Shown one piece after another: positions 1 to 7,758 of a stretch of DNA of 64,000 bases. The notes below the pieces were generated by a model. It did not search any database. It was not told the origin of the DNA and saw only the letters and a program-made list of their open reading frames with translations. Position numbers and translations under genes: made by a program. Numbering within the stretch: position 1 is the stretch's first letter; each line of letters begins with the position of its first letter. Where the stretch lies: contig NZ_CP090059.1 in assembly GCF_021391395.1 (NCBI RefSeq), forward strand, positions 4,201,001 to 4,265,000, written 5' to 3'. This DNA is from Sphingomonas cannabina (GTDB taxonomy: Bacteria; Pseudomonadota; Alphaproteobacteria; Sphingomonadales; Sphingomonadaceae).

Positions 1-1247
1 CCGACTGCCCGCAGCGCGACGAGCGCATGGGCTGGATGGGCGACATCCAGGTGTTCCTCGACGCCGCCGCGTTCAACATGGAGGTCGATCCCTTCATCCG
101 CCGCTTCCTGACCGAAGTGCGCGCGGCGCAGCGGCCGGACGGCGCCTATCCGATCGTGGTGCCGCAGCCTTTGTCGTTCCCGGACGTGGTGACGGCGGGC
201 TGGAGCGAGGCGGGGATCATCCTCCCCTATCAGCTGTGGCAGCGCTACGGCGACACCGCCGTCATCGACGAGAACTGGGCGGCGATGGAAGGCTGGATGG
301 CCTATGTCGCGCGCGACAATCCCGACTTCATCTGGCGCAAGGACCGCGGGCTCGACCTCGGCGACTGGCTGTCGGTCGATGCGGTCAAGCCCGACGACGA
401 GACCACGCCGCGCATCCTGTGCGCGACCGCCTATTGGGCTTGGGTAGCCGAGCTCATGGCGGAGATGGCGACCGCGACCGGGCGCACCGCCGACGCCGCG
501 CGCTACACGGACCTGCGCGGGAAGATCGTCCGAGCCGCGCAGCAGACCCTGCTCAAGCCCGACGGCACCGCCGGCAACGGCAGCCAGACCAGCCAGGTGC
601 TCGCGCTCCATTGCGGCCTGACTCCGCCCGACCAGCGCGCGGCGGCCGCGAAGATCCTCGCCGCCGACATCCGCCGCAGGGGCATGAAACTCTCGACCGG
701 CTTCCTCGGGACGCCCTACCTCCTCGACGTGCTCGTCGACGCGGGCGAATGGGACGTCGTCAGCGGCCTGCTGCTCCAGACCGGTTATCCGAGCTGGGGC
801 TATATGCCGGTCAAGGGCGCGACGACGGTGTGGGAGCGCTGGAACGGCGACGTCGGCGACATCGCGATGAACAGCTACAACCATTACGCGCTGGGGGCGG
901 TGGTCGGCTTCTTCTATCGCCGCCTCGCCGGCATCGCGCCGGCCGCGCCTGGCTTCCGCCGCATCGCGGTGCGGCCGGTGTGGCTGCCGCAGGTCGGCAA
1001 GGTCGCGGCCAAGTACGAGTCCTGCGTCGGCACGATCGCGACCGAGGTCGACGGCGACGCGCAGGGTCTCACCAGCCTCGCGCTCACCGTTCCCGCCAAC
1101 AGCGTCGCCGAGGTCGAGCTACCCGCGCGCGCCTGGCGCGAGGGCGGCCGCGCGCTCGATGGCCATTCCGACATCCGCAATCTGCGTCACGAGCAGGGCC
1201 TCGCCCGCTTCGAGGTCGGCTCCGGCGCCTACCGCTTTACGATCTAA
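1..1247 (+). CDS. GH78 alpha-L-rhamnosidase, C-terminal part (5' end outside window)
   Basis: Hydrolyses terminal alpha-L-rhamnose from plant glycans or glycosides. The gene is cut by the window edge: the reading frame is open from base 3, and its first visible residues DCPQRDERMGWMGD are the GH78 signature that carries the general-acid glutamate. About 415 residues are seen, covering the (alpha/alpha)6 barrel (WERWNGD and NSYNHYALGAV motifs near residues 275-295) and the C-terminal beta domain. The first methionine at base 27 is internal, not a start. The gene is followed after 12 bases by a racemase-family gene on the same strand. GH78 family membership is clear; the exact substrate is inferred from the apiose/rhamnose context. 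Confidence 0.9.
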   Translation, partial: DCPQRDERMGWMGDIQVFLDAAAFNMEVDPFIRRFLTEVRAAQRPDGAYPIVVPQPLSFPDVVTAGWSEAGIILPYQLWQRYGDTAVIDENWAAMEGWMAYVARDNPDFIWRKDRGLDLGDWLSVDAVKPDDETTPRILCATAYWAWVAELMAEMATATGRTADAARYTDLRGKIVRAAQQTLLKPDGTAGNGSQTSQVLALHCGLTPPDQRAAAAKILAADIRRRGMKLSTGFLGTPYLLDVLVDAGEWDVVSGLLLQTGYPSWGYMPVKGATTVWERWNGDVGDIAMNSYNHYALGAVVGFFYRRLAGIAPAAPGFRRIAVRPVWLPQVGKVAAKYESCVGTIATEVDGDAQGLTSLALTVPANSVAEVELPARAWREGGRALDGHSDIRNLRHEQGLARFEVGSGAYRFTI

Positions 1248-1259
1248 GAGGAATTTTCC

Positions 1260-1928
1260 TTGCCCACCCTCGGACTCATCCACAATTCTCCAATGCTCGC
1301 GCCGGTGTTCAACGAGATCGCGGCGCGGATCATGCCCGACGTCAAGCTGCTGCATTTCGTCGACGAGAGCACGATCAAGAACACGATCGCGGCGGGTCAT
1401 CTCCAGAAGGCGACGATGCGGCAGGTGATCCGGCTGGTCGGCTCGACCTTCGACGCCGGCTGCGACGCGGCGCTGGTGACCTGCTCGTCGATCGGCCGCG
1501 CGGTCGACATGGCGGCCGAGCTCTATGACCAGCCCGTGCTGCGCGTCGACCGACCGATGGCGGAGAAGGCGGTCGCGACCGGCCGCCGCATCGGCGTGGT
1601 CGCGACGCTGTCGACCACGCTCAAGCCGACCGCCGACCTCGTCCGCCGCGTCGCCGGGGAGCAGGGCAAGGAGATCGAGCTGGTCGAGTATCTGTGCGAA
1701 GGCGCGTTCGAGGCGGTGATGGCCGGCGACGGCGCCACCCACGACCGCATCGTCGGCGAGGCGCTGACCGAGGGGCTGAAGGGCGTCGACGTGATCCTGC
1801 TCGCGCAGGCCTCGATGGCCCGCGTCGTGGCGAGCCTGCCCGAGGGTGCGGTGGCGGCGCCGGTGTTCTCCAGCCCCGAGCTCGGGCTCGAGCGCGCGCG
1901 CGACGTGCTGGCGAGCCTGGGGAAGTGA
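1260..1928 (+). CDS. Asp/Glu/hydantoin racemase-superfamily protein lacking the second catalytic cysteine
   Basis: Protein of 222 residues starting at TTG, with an AGAGGA-type ribosome site about 8 bases upstream. The N-terminal fold (TLGLIHNSP) and VTCSS (Cys75) match the aspartate/glutamate racemase superfamily. Racemases of this fold use two cysteines; here the second position reads LAQASMARV, with Gln/Ala/Ser in place of Cys. Classical two-base racemization is therefore doubtful. An isomerase, lyase or decarboxylase role on a sugar-derived acid is possible but unproven. The stop overlaps the GTG start of the MFS gene by 4 bases, so the two are translationally coupled and probably act on the same compound. 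I cannot name the substrate. Confidence 0.7.
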   Translation: MPTLGLIHNSPMLAPVFNEIAARIMPDVKLLHFVDESTIKNTIAAGHLQKATMRQVIRLVGSTFDAGCDAALVTCSSIGRAVDMAAELYDQPVLRVDRPMAEKAVATGRRIGVVATLSTTLKPTADLVRRVAGEQGKEIELVEYLCEGAFEAVMAGDGATHDRIVGEALTEGLKGVDVILLAQASMARVVASLPEGAVAAPVFSSPELGLERARDVLASLGK

Positions 1929-3175
1929 AGAAGCGGCGCCTCGTCCTCGGCTTCCTGGCCCTCCTGTCGATCATCACCTTCATCGACCGGATGGCGATCG
2001 CGGTCACTGGCCCCACGATCCAGAAGGACCTGGGCATCAGCCCCGTGCAATGGGGCTGGGTGCTGAGCGCCTATGTCATCGCCTATGCCGTGTTCGAGAT
2101 TCCCTCGGGCGCGATGGGCGACCGGCACGGCTATCGCAAGGAGCTGACGCGGATTACCGTCTGGTGGTCCTTCTTCACCGCGATCACCGCCGCGTGCCGC
2201 AATTTCTGGCAGCTCGCCGCGGCGCGCTTCCTGTTCGGGCTGGGGGCGGCGGGTGCCTATCCCAACATGACCGGTGTGCTCTACCGCTGGTTGCCGGCAC
2301 GCGAGCGGGCGCGCGGCCAGGGCGTGATCTGGGCGGCGAGCCGCTTCGGCGGGGCGCTGGCACCGCTGCTGCTGGTGCCGGCCAACGCCCATCTCGGCTG
2401 GCAGGCGGTGTTCCTGATCCTTGGGGCGATCGGCTTCGTCTGGGCGATCGCCTGGTGGCGCTGGTTCCACGACCGCCCCGCGGAGCAGCCCGGCATCACT
2501 GCCGAGGAGGTCGCCGAGATCGGCAGCGACGATCACGCCGGCCACGCCGGCACGCCGTGGGGCCAGCTGCTCGGCCTGCCGCAGCTGTGGCTGATCGCGG
2601 CCGCCTATTTCTTCTACGCGTTCGGCAGCTGGTTCTTCTTCGGCTGGTTTCCCACCTGGATGGTCAAGGGTGCCGGCTTCAGCGAAGCCGAGATGGGGCT
2701 CTACGGATCGATCCCCTTCCTGCTCGGCGTGGTCGGCAACCTGCTCGGCGGCGTGCTGTGCGACCGGCTGGCGACGCGGATCGGCATCCGCAGCGCCTAT
2801 CGCCTGATCGCCGGGATCTGCCTGGTGCTCACCGCCGCGCTGCTCGTGGCGATGAGCCTGGCGACGAGCAAGCTGATGGTGGTGATCTGCTGCGGCGCGG
2901 CGTTCATGGTGATGGACCTGATGCTGCCCGCAGCTTGGGCGATGTGCATGGCGATCGGCGGCCGCTACGGCGGCACCGCCAGCGGCGTGATGAACACCGC
3001 CGGCAACCTGGGCGGGTTCATCTGCTCGGTCGCGTTCGGCTACGTCGTCAAGGCGACCGGCAACTACAACCTGCCGCTGCAGGGCGTCGCGGCGATGGTG
3101 CTGGTGGCGGCGGCGATCTTCGCGGTGATCGATTGTACCAAGGGGTTCGATCACAAGGCGGCGGCGACGCTCTAA
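1925..3175 (+). CDS. MFS transporter, anion:cation symporter (ACS) type
   Basis: Inner-membrane carrier of 416 residues with about 12 hydrophobic segments. The N-terminal half has IDRMAIAVTGPTIQKDLGIS and GDRHGYRKELTRI, typical of ACS-family symporters for hexuronates and other sugar acids or carboxylates. It starts at GTG inside the racemase stop (GTGA overlap); a longer upstream frame has no transporter similarity. It is strikingly similar along its whole length to the second MFS gene at 28186-29451 (shared stretches such as YRWLPARERARGQGVIW), so the two are paralogs within one locus. Likely cargo is an acidic sugar such as an aldonate or uronate; the actual ligand is unknown. Confidence 0.85.
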   Translation: MKKRRLVLGFLALLSIITFIDRMAIAVTGPTIQKDLGISPVQWGWVLSAYVIAYAVFEIPSGAMGDRHGYRKELTRITVWWSFFTAITAACRNFWQLAAARFLFGLGAAGAYPNMTGVLYRWLPARERARGQGVIWAASRFGGALAPLLLVPANAHLGWQAVFLILGAIGFVWAIAWWRWFHDRPAEQPGITAEEVAEIGSDDHAGHAGTPWGQLLGLPQLWLIAAAYFFYAFGSWFFFGWFPTWMVKGAGFSEAEMGLYGSIPFLLGVVGNLLGGVLCDRLATRIGIRSAYRLIAGICLVLTAALLVAMSLATSKLMVVICCGAAFMVMDLMLPAAWAMCMAIGGRYGGTASGVMNTAGNLGGFICSVAFGYVVKATGNYNLPLQGVAAMVLVAAAIFAVIDCTKGFDHKAAATL

Positions 3176-3176
3176 A

Positions 3177-3297
3177 TCCTCCCCGGCACGGGGAGGGGGA
3201 CCGCCGAAGGCGGTGGAGGGGGTTCTCCACAAGCGATGCAAAGGAGGTGAGCCCCCTCCACCAGCTTCGCTGGTCCCCCTCCCCGTGCCGGGGAGGA
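3177..3297. repeat. 121-bp palindromic repeat with 24-bp perfect terminal inverted repeats
   Basis: The ends, tcctccccggcacgggga and its reverse complement, are exact inverted copies. The interior holds smaller hairpins (accgccgaaggcggt, ccagcttcgctgg). It fills the gap between the convergent MFS and kinase genes, so the RNA hairpin may also act as a bidirectional terminator. A second member of the same family lies at 38522-38658. Confidence 0.9.
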
Positions 3298-3300
3298 GCT

Positions 3301-4572
3301 TTAGCGCCCCCGCCGCACCGTCTCGAAGAACCCGTCTCCGCCCATCTGGCCGCCCTTGAGCACCAGCTCCAGGCCATCGACGACAGCTTCCCCGGCATGC
3401 GCCCGCACCAGCGGCGCGCCGGGTTCGAGCGGTGCCGCCCAGGTCAGCGCGTCGATGCCGAGCTCGGCGACGCCGTGGCTCGACGTATCGCCGCCCGCGA
3501 ACAGGACGCGGCTGAGGCGCTGCCGCCGGATGATCTCATGCGCCACGCGGCCCAGTGCCACGCCCAACCGGTCACCGGCCGCGGGTGCGGCATCGCCGAG
3601 CGGCCCGTCCGCCGAGTGGATCACGCAGCGCCCGCCCGCCGCCAGCGCCGTCTCGGCCGCTCCGACCAGCCGCGCCTCTTCCGCCGTCTCGCCGTTCAGC
3701 AGCGCCGGGACGTCGGCGCGCACGCCGGCGTAGCCCTCCGTCATCCCCCGCGCGATCTGCCGCGCCGTCACCGGCGAGCAGCTTCCGCTCACCACCAGCA
3801 GCCGGTCGACCTCACCTGCCCGCGCCAGCTCGCCGGGAGCTTCGACCGCACCATTCGCCTGCCACGCCATCACCAGCGCGCGCGTCACGCCCGAGCTGCC
3901 GACCGCGAAACGCGTCCCGCGCGACAGCAGCAGCTCTCCCGCCACGGCGAGGCTCGGCATGTCGACGCCGTCGAACAGCACCGCGCCCTCGCCCACCGCG
4001 TCGAACACCGCAGCAGCCTCGCCCGCCTGGATACGGTCGATCGGCACCAGCGCCACCGGCATGTCGGTCTGGAGCGCGAGGTGGCGGCGCAGGTCCGCCT
4101 CGTGCATCGGCGTCACCGGATGGCGCGACATGGTGGGGTGGCGGTCGATGCGGAAAACCTCGCCGCCTGCCGCCGCGAACAGGTTGCCGAACACGACGTA
4201 GCGGCCGAGATGCGGTGCCCCGACCAGGATCGGCACCACGCCGCCGAACACTCGCGCGCCGATCTCCATCGCGCGGCCGATCGAGCCGGTGGCCGGGCTG
4301 GAATCGAAGGTCGAGCAGGTCTTGTAATGGACCACCGCCGCCTCTCCGAGCGCCGCGAAGGCGTCCGGCAGATTGGCATCCATCCATTCGGGCGAGCGGC
4401 TGCGGCTGTCCCCCGCGATGCCGATCGCGCGCACGTCGGGGAAACGCGCGCGCAACGCTTCGTCGGGCCGGCGCAGGAACAGCACCGCCGGCACACCGCC
4501 CTCGGCAAGCTGCTCGAGGACGTCGGTCGAGCCGGTGAAATCGTCGCCGTAATAGCCGTAGAGCAGGGTCAC
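3301..4572 (-). CDS. oiaK: 3-oxo-isoapionate kinase (DUF1537 four-carbon acid sugar kinase family)
   Basis: Cytoplasmic kinase that would phosphorylate 3-oxo-isoapionate with ATP to 3-oxo-isoapionate 4-phosphate. The 423 residues show the two DUF1537 parts: an N-terminal substrate domain beginning YGYYGDDFTGSTDVLEQLA, and a C-terminal nucleotide-binding domain with FAGGDTSSHGV and GGQMGGDGFF. The ATG overlaps the stop of the upstream RuBisCO-like gene by 4 bases, which fits sequential steps. The DUF1537 family also holds kinases for threonate, erythronate and other acids. The oiaK assignment rests on coupling to the RLP and on apnO, apnL and the apiose dehydrogenase nearby. Family assignment is very secure, substrate assignment good. 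Confidence 0.87.
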   Translation of the reverse strand: MTLLYGYYGDDFTGSTDVLEQLAEGGVPAVLFLRRPDEALRARFPDVRAIGIAGDSRSRSPEWMDANLPDAFAALGEAAVVHYKTCSTFDSSPATGSIGRAMEIGARVFGGVVPILVGAPHLGRYVVFGNLFAAAGGEVFRIDRHPTMSRHPVTPMHEADLRRHLALQTDMPVALVPIDRIQAGEAAAVFDAVGEGAVLFDGVDMPSLAVAGELLLSRGTRFAVGSSGVTRALVMAWQANGAVEAPGELARAGEVDRLLVVSGSCSPVTARQIARGMTEGYAGVRADVPALLNGETAEEARLVGAAETALAAGGRCVIHSADGPLGDAAPAAGDRLGVALGRVAHEIIRRQRLSRVLFAGGDTSSHGVAELGIDALTWAAPLEPGAPLVRAHAGEAVVDGLELVLKGGQMGGDGFFETVRRGR

Positions 4573-5837
4573 CCCGCGAACGCCCCGAGCGCAGCCTGCA
4601 GTTCGGGCGCCTGGCGCGACGCCTCATCGAGCGGTACGCCCGCCACCGCCGCGTCCCAAGCCTGGCGGAGCGCGGTCACGCCCGCCGCCGGCCCACCGGG
4701 ATGCGCGAGGATGCCGCCTCCCGCGGCGAAGATCAGGTCGGTCGAGCCCAATGCCTCATAGGTTGCGTGCGCCTGCTTGGCCGACTGGCCGGAGGAGAAG
4801 ACCGGCATGATCTCGCAACCCGGATGCGGCGGGTCGAACATCGGCGTCAGGCATTCGCGCGCCGAGGCGATCACGCTTTCGTTCGCTTCGCAGAACTTGT
4901 TGTCGATGCCGTTGACGTGGGTGTGGTCGATCCCCGCCAGCCGCCACAGCTTCTGAAAGGCGACGTAGCTCATGCCGATCGCCGGCGAGCGGCCGAGCAT
5001 CCCCCAGCCGTTGCGGTGGCCATGGATGGGAAGCTGAGAATGTGCGCGCAGCATCTTCATCGCCGGCAGGCCGATCGAGTTCATGCTCGCCATGACGCAG
5101 GTGCCGCCCTCGGCCAGCACATGATCGTGGCGGCGCAGCATCTCGTCGACATCGCCGGTGAGGTTGGCGGCGTACATCGCCTTCTTGCCGGTGCGCTGCG
5201 CATGATCGTTGATCACGCGCATCACCGCCGAGATCCGCGCCTCGAACGGGCAGGCGGGGCCGTCGGCCTGGAGCTCGTCGTCCTTGATGAAGTCGATGCC
5301 GGCGTCGAGCAGCCCGGCGACCTGCGCAGCGGTTGCCTCGGGGTCGAGGCCGACGCTCGGCTTGATGATCGTGCCGATCATCGGCCGGTCCCAGACGTCC
5401 GCCAGCTCGCGCGTGCCGGGTACGCCGAACTGCGGACCCTGGTAACGGTCGAGGAACACCGGCGGCAGCCTGAGGTCGAGCAGCTTGAGGCCGGAGAAGG
5501 CCTTCAGTTCCGACAGGTTGCCCGCGACCGTCGCGAGCAGGTTCGGCAGCGACGGCCCGAAATTATGGACCGGCCACGACAGCGTCACCCGCGCCGTCCG
5601 CCGCCGCCCGTCGCCGCCGCCCTTGGGCAGGCCCGAGCCCGGCAGCGACGGCGCCGCCGCATCCTCCAGCTCTTCGATCGATTCGACCACCGCGGCATGC
5701 GCCTCGCGCAGCGCGTCGGTCTCGCCGGGCACGCGGACGAAGGTGCCGGTCGACTGCTCGCCGGCCATCGTCTCCGCCGCCTGGGCAAGCGGGAAGGCGG
5801 TCTCGATCCAATAGGTCGCGTAGACGCGGTTCGTCAT
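4569..5837 (-). CDS. oiaT: RuBisCO-like protein, probable 3-oxo-isoapionate-4-phosphate transcarboxylase/hydrolase
   Basis: Form IV RuBisCO-like protein of 422 residues, not a CO2-fixing enzyme. The RuBisCO fold is clear: TIIKPSVGL (Lys159, matching K175 of spinach RuBisCO), FIKDDE (Lys185, the site that is carbamylated, with its two metal-ligand acids), HR at 274-275, HVNG (His307), loop-6 Lys314 and a C-terminal GGG phosphate loop. The second loop-1 lysine of true RuBisCO is serine. In the known apiose pathways such RLPs either decarboxylate 3-oxo-isoapionate 4-phosphate (OiaX) or convert it to 3-phosphoglycerate plus glycolate (OiaT). OiaT is preferred because glycolate oxidase genes lie in the cluster and no erythrulose-phosphate enzymes are seen. 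A glycine-rich stretch at residues 66-80 looks like a loop insertion. The start overlaps the GH127 stop by one base. Confidence 0.85.
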   Translation of the reverse strand: MTNRVYATYWIETAFPLAQAAETMAGEQSTGTFVRVPGETDALREAHAAVVESIEELEDAAAPSLPGSGLPKGGGDGRRRTARVTLSWPVHNFGPSLPNLLATVAGNLSELKAFSGLKLLDLRLPPVFLDRYQGPQFGVPGTRELADVWDRPMIGTIIKPSVGLDPEATAAQVAGLLDAGIDFIKDDELQADGPACPFEARISAVMRVINDHAQRTGKKAMYAANLTGDVDEMLRRHDHVLAEGGTCVMASMNSIGLPAMKMLRAHSQLPIHGHRNGWGMLGRSPAIGMSYVAFQKLWRLAGIDHTHVNGIDNKFCEANESVIASARECLTPMFDPPHPGCEIMPVFSSGQSAKQAHATYEALGSTDLIFAAGGGILAHPGGPAAGVTALRQAWDAAVAGVPLDEASRQAPELQAALGAFAG

Positions 5838-7669
5838 CAGGCGACCTTGAAGTAAGTGTTGTAGCGCTCGGTATCGATCGCGAAATAGGGCACGAACACC
5901 AGGTCGCGGCCGTCGACGCTGGCGCGATAGGCCTGGGTCTGGTTGGCGATCGGAGCGAGCGCGCTGGGCAGCGCGATCGTCTGGGCCTCGATGCCCGCCC
6001 ACGGATTGACGCCGACATACATCACCGCGCCGCGCAGGACGGCGGCGATATTGGGGTTCTGGTCGTCGATCGGCAGCGTGCGCAGCGGCTGCGGCAGGAC
6101 GAGATCGACAGTGTCGCCCGCCTTCCACGTCCGCGAGACGGTCGCGAGCGTGCCCGGCGTCGCCGCCTGCGGCTGACCGTTGACCGCCAGCGTCGCACCC
6201 TTCGCCCATGCCGGGATGCGCAGCTTCATCGCGAAGCGGCCATTGCCGGGCCTCCGCACCGTCAGCCGCACCGTGTCGGTCGCCGGATAGCCGGTCTCCT
6301 GCGCCACCTCGACCGCGCCGCCCGCACGGTCCCACGTCACCTGCGACGAGGCGTACATGTTGACGACCAGCGCGTCGTCGTCATGGAAATAGAGCCCCTG
6401 CACATAGTCGGCGACGCCCTGCACCAGCGTGCCCGAGCAGCACGGCCATTTCTTCTGGTAGTAGAGCTTCTCGCCGACGGGTCCGTAGTTCGAATAATAG
6501 GGATAGCCGCCGTCGCTGTCGGGCAGGCGGGTCGCCAGCATCGTGTTGTAGAGCGTGCGCTCGAGCCCGTCGCCGTACACCGGCTCGCCGGTGAAGCGGA
6601 TCAGGTAGCGCGCCAGCTTCATGTCGGCGAAGCTGCCGCACGGCGTCTCGAAATGCGCCTTCGAGGACTTGAGGCTGGCGGCGAGCTTGCCCTGGTGGAG
6701 CTCGACGAACTGCTCCTCCGGCCCCCAGCCGCCGCTCGCGAAGCGCTGCGGCTCCATGAACTTCCAGGCGTTGACCAGCGCCTGCCGGTACTTGGGGTCG
6801 CCGAGGTGGAGATAGGCCTGCGCGCCCGAGCTCAGCGCGATCGTGTGACTGTAGGCGTGCTTGGTCGGCAGCACGTCCTGCCCGGCCGCGAGCGGATCGA
6901 ACCACTCCTTGTTGAGGAGATAATGGACCGCCATCGCGCGGTATTTCTCGTCGCCGGTGATGTCGGCGACGTGGAACAGGTTCTCCGACAGGACATAGGT
7001 CTCGTCATACGGCGGATCGACCTTGCCGATGCGGTCGCGCGAGACCGGCGAGATATAGGGCACGCACTTGTCGATGATGATCGGCAGCAGCTCCTTGGCG
7101 CGCGCGACCCCGCTCAGCCGATAGGCGTCGACCAGCGCGACGACATATTTGTCCATGACATAGGCGGCCCATTGCGCCTGCGCGTTCTTGCCGGCGTAGG
7201 GATTCTTGGCGGCGATCATCGCCTCGCCGAAGCCGTCGACCAGCGCCGCGACCTTGGCGTGCGCCGCCTTGTCGCCGGTGGTCGCCGCGAGGCGGGCGAG
7301 CCCGGAGACATACTGACCGAAGGCGAGCCCGGGCACGAAACCATCGGCATCATACCAGCCGCCCATGTCCGGCCCCGGCGCCGGCAGGCCGGCGTTCTGG
7401 CGGAAGACCTTGAGCAGGCGATCGTTGTCGAGCGCCAGATAATGGGCATGGATGCGGTCGTAATGCTCCTTGATCCGGCCGCTCCCGGTCAGCTGGACCG
7501 CGCCATAGGGGAATTCATGGAGCACTTCCCTGCCGCGCATCGCCGCAGCCGCCGCGCCCGCCCAGGCGGTGGAGGGCATCGCCGCCGCGCCGGCCGCCGC
7601 CGTCGCGCAGGCCGCGCAATGGAAGAAACCGCGCCTCGACACGCCTTCGGTCACCATGTCGTCCTTCAT
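5837..7669 (-). CDS. GH127-type (DUF1680) glycoside hydrolase, Tat-exported
   Basis: Protein of 610 residues with an SRRGFF twin-arginine signal and an Ala-rich segment ending near AWA, so it is probably periplasmic. The body is an (alpha/alpha)6-barrel DUF1680 protein. ETPCGS near residue 341 and WPCCSG near residue 410 give the Glu/Cys/Cys-Cys set that binds zinc in GH127 and supplies the cysteine nucleophile. Characterized relatives remove beta-L-arabinofuranose or, in rhamnogalacturonan II degradation, aceric acid; the substrate here is not decided. It is the first gene of a three-gene operon whose next two genes, the RLP and kinase, overlap by 1 and 4 bases. This couples an exported glycosidase to cytoplasmic apiose enzymes. 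Confidence 0.85.
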   Translation of the reverse strand: MKDDMVTEGVSRRGFFHCAACATAAAGAAAMPSTAWAGAAAAAMRGREVLHEFPYGAVQLTGSGRIKEHYDRIHAHYLALDNDRLLKVFRQNAGLPAPGPDMGGWYDADGFVPGLAFGQYVSGLARLAATTGDKAAHAKVAALVDGFGEAMIAAKNPYAGKNAQAQWAAYVMDKYVVALVDAYRLSGVARAKELLPIIIDKCVPYISPVSRDRIGKVDPPYDETYVLSENLFHVADITGDEKYRAMAVHYLLNKEWFDPLAAGQDVLPTKHAYSHTIALSSGAQAYLHLGDPKYRQALVNAWKFMEPQRFASGGWGPEEQFVELHQGKLAASLKSSKAHFETPCGSFADMKLARYLIRFTGEPVYGDGLERTLYNTMLATRLPDSDGGYPYYSNYGPVGEKLYYQKKWPCCSGTLVQGVADYVQGLYFHDDDALVVNMYASSQVTWDRAGGAVEVAQETGYPATDTVRLTVRRPGNGRFAMKLRIPAWAKGATLAVNGQPQAATPGTLATVSRTWKAGDTVDLVLPQPLRTLPIDDQNPNIAAVLRGAVMYVGVNPWAGIEAQTIALPSALAPIANQTQAYRASVDGRDLVFVPYFAIDTERYNTYFKVA

Positions 7670-7758
7670 CCCATCCTCGCCCGATTCCGTCTGGCGTTCC
7701 CCGCGCCAACCCGCTTATACATATTCATATGATAATACGAATGGCAAGAGGAGGTGGT
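7670..7758. promoter_or_regulatory. Divergent promoter region between GH127-oiaTK and GH42 operons
   Basis: This 89-base gap separates two divergent operons and contains the only AT-rich patch nearby, about 7713-7741. It includes the imperfect palindrome atattcatatgataat. The GH42 ribosome site AGGAGG lies just before its ATG at 7759. No copy of the GGTATR double repeat found at 19448 is present. Confidence 0.5.

Noticed and set aside
1846..4761. 971-residue open frame on the plus strand across the MFS and kinase genes
   Set aside because: Arg/Pro/Ala-rich translation with no domain; it is an alternative frame of the MFS gene and an antisense frame of the kinase gene, open because of high GC.
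4569..5837. Carbon-fixing RuBisCO large subunit
   Set aside because: No small subunit, carboxysome or Calvin-cycle genes; one loop-1 lysine is lost, and the neighbours are apiose enzymes, so it is a RuBisCO-like protein.
6630..6650. Extra residue in the GH127 zinc motif (ETPC instead of ETC) as a defect
   Set aside because: The ETPCGS form is, as far as I recall, normal for one DUF1680 subfamily, and the CC pair is present.
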